A DNA stretch of 64,000 nucleotides from Pseudomonas fragi. GTDB lineage: Bacteria > Pseudomonadota > Gammaproteobacteria > Pseudomonadales > Pseudomonadaceae. Location of the stretch: the NCBI RefSeq assembly GCF_025426255.1, contig NZ_CP104861.1, positions 1,674,001 to 1,738,000 of the forward strand. The letters run 5' to 3'. The notes beneath the pieces are model-generated. The model was not told the DNA's origin and ran no database searches. It saw nothing but the letters and a program-made list of their open reading frames with translations. Made by a program: the position numbers and the translations under genes. Shown here one piece after another: positions 63,138 through 64,000 of the stretch (position 1 is the stretch's first letter; the number at the start of each line of letters is the position of its first letter).

Positions 63138-63694
63138 AATTTACTGAAGCTCAACTTCCAGGTGTCGTGATCATTGAGCCGGACGTTTATGAAGATGAAC
63201 GTGGCTGGTTCATGGAAAGCTTTAATCAAAAGCGATTTGAGGAGGGATTACAGAGCCTTGGACAGCCCATTCCGAAGCCCTTTGTACAAGATAACCAGTC
63301 GTGTTCAAAAAAAGGGGTACTCCGGGGGTTGCACTATCAACTGGAGCCTTTCGCGCAAGGCAAGCTTGTCAGTGTGAGTCAGGGTGCAGCTTTTGATGTT
63401 GCGGTGGATCTCAGAACTGGCTCTCCTACATTTGGCAAATGGTTGGGTATTGAGTTAAACGCTACAAATAAAAAAATGTTGTGGATTCCTGCGGGGTTTG
63501 CGCATGGATTTCTTGCGTTGGAAGATAAAACGTACTTTAGTTATAAAACTACTGATTTCTACAATAAAGATTCGGAGCGTAGTTTGTTTTGGAATGACCC
63601 AGTAATTGGGGTTGAGTGGCCAAGTTCAGATAAATATTATATCAGCACTAAAGATCTGGAGGCGCCACGGTTGTCAGTGGGTTTTGTTGAGTAG
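63134..63694 (+). CDS. rmlC: dTDP-4-dehydrorhamnose 3,5-epimerase
   Basis: 186 residues. Motifs: [40 protein letters not shown] (catalytic His region), [34 protein letters not shown] and YSKxxD-like [14 protein letters not shown]. The true RmlC His/Asp pair is present, so a 3,5-epimerase is more likely than a ketoisomerase. Coupled to rmlA by a 4-bp overlap. AT content rises through this gene, as is usual entering O-antigen DNA. Confidence 0.94.
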   Translation: MKFTEAQLPGVVIIEPDVYEDERGWFMESFNQKRFEEGLQSLGQPIPKPFVQDNQSCSKKGVLRGLHYQLEPFAQGKLVSVSQGAAFDVAVDLRTGSPTFGKWLGIELNATNKKMLWIPAGFAHGFLALEDKTYFSYKTTDFYNKDSERSLFWNDPVIGVEWPSSDKYYISTKDLEAPRLSVGFVE

Positions 63695-63851
63695 GCTTTT
63701 GGTGTTGTTTGGATATAAAAAGTAGATAGTTGTGTTGTGTTAAGTATGCAATATTTTGGTTATTGTTAAAGGGTTGGTTGCAAGGTGCTGGAAGTGCCCT
63801 CAAGCCTGTCAAGGTATTTGAAGTGTTCATTATTATTGTTGTGGAGTAAAA

Positions 63852-64000
63852 ATGTCATATTTGACAGATGCTGAGCTTCAGGGGGTAGGCTTTAAAAAGC
63901 TTGGTAGGGGAGTGAAAATTAGCGATAAAGCTAGCATATATGATGCAGAGAAAATTGAGGTAGGAGATTATTCACGCATTGATGACTTTTGCATTATTTC
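63852..64000 (+). CDS. Acyltransferase of the hexapeptide-repeat type, 3' end outside window
   Basis: 49 codons are in the window: MSYLTDAELQGVGFKKLGRG, then VKISDKASIYDAEKIEVGDY and SRIDDFCII. Regular hexapeptide-like spacing (VKISDKASI, IEVGDYSRI) indicates a left-handed beta-helix acetyltransferase as used on dTDP-amino sugars such as Fuc3NAc or Qui3NAc. GGAG lies 7 bases before ATG 63852. The exact sugar cannot be told from this part. AT-rich, typical of a transferred O-antigen gene. Confidence 0.7.
   Translation, partial: MSYLTDAELQGVGFKKLGRGVKISDKASIYDAEKIEVGDYSRIDDFCII

Overview
The window is a stretch of Pseudomonas chromosome (gamma-proteobacterium). The basis is protein-level resemblance throughout, the gene order ihfB-rpsA-cmk-aroA/tyrA-hisC-pheA-serC-gyrA-mtnA-deaminase-ubiG-mupP-yciK, the block fumC-DUF2059-bolA-trhO-DsbA-ABC-PAS/GGDEF/EAL, and typical Pseudomonas REP sequences. 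Species cannot be fixed from the sequence alone; the fluorescens/fragi side of the genus is a guess.

Region 1 (1-1434) is the 5' 80% of an asparagine-synthetase-like amidotransferase for N-acetylglutaminylglutamine amide (NAGGN). Region 2 (about 1416-26525) is a cryptic lambdoid prophage bounded by a 23-bp direct repeat lying on the first codons of that gene. From left to right it holds: integrase and excisionase; a leftward early operon with a methyltransferase stub, a HEPN protein, a YejK-like nucleoid protein and a CsrA homologue; an immunity region (S24 repressor, Cro, CII, with shared palindromic operators); replication genes (O/DnaT-like, P-like), a second tyrosine recombinase and a late-regulator-position gene; a wrecked structural module (holin/portal chimera, protease stub, frameshifted gene D); an intact lysis cassette (GH19 endolysin, Rz, Rz1); and a cargo zone before attR. 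The cargo is a second HEPN-motif gene and a three-gene ABC-three-component (ABC-3C) conflict system: putative nuclease effector, small middle component and DUF3732 ATPase. The element can hardly make virions now, but it keeps its regulation, lysis and defence-type genes. The right end also carries debris of another integrative element (integrase-like N-terminus and a tRNA-Leu 3' fragment).

Region 3 (26777-29276) has a 5'-truncated LRR/NEL E3-ubiquitin-ligase effector and the remnant of a second one. Region 4 (29351-42485) is core: mnmC, polyphosphate:AMP phosphotransferase, a REPIN-like inverted repeat, fumC, DUF2059, bolA, trhO, DsbA-like, ABC exporter, an RbdA-like c-di-GMP protein and a TenA-like protein. 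Region 5 (42568-59455) is core: yciK-mupP-ubiG-deaminase leftward; mtnA, gyrA, then serC-pheA-hisC-tyrA/aroA-cmk-rpsA-ihfB-lapA rightward, a serine/aromatic amino acid supercluster joined by overlapping stops and starts.

Region 6 (59986-64000) starts the O-antigen/LPS locus, placed after ihfB as in P. aeruginosa: a beta-CASP metallo-hydrolase, rfaH, an ops element, rmlA, rmlC and the start of an AT-rich hexapeptide acyltransferase. RfaH together with ops indicates antitermination control of this locus. No intact tRNA, rRNA or CRISPR was found.
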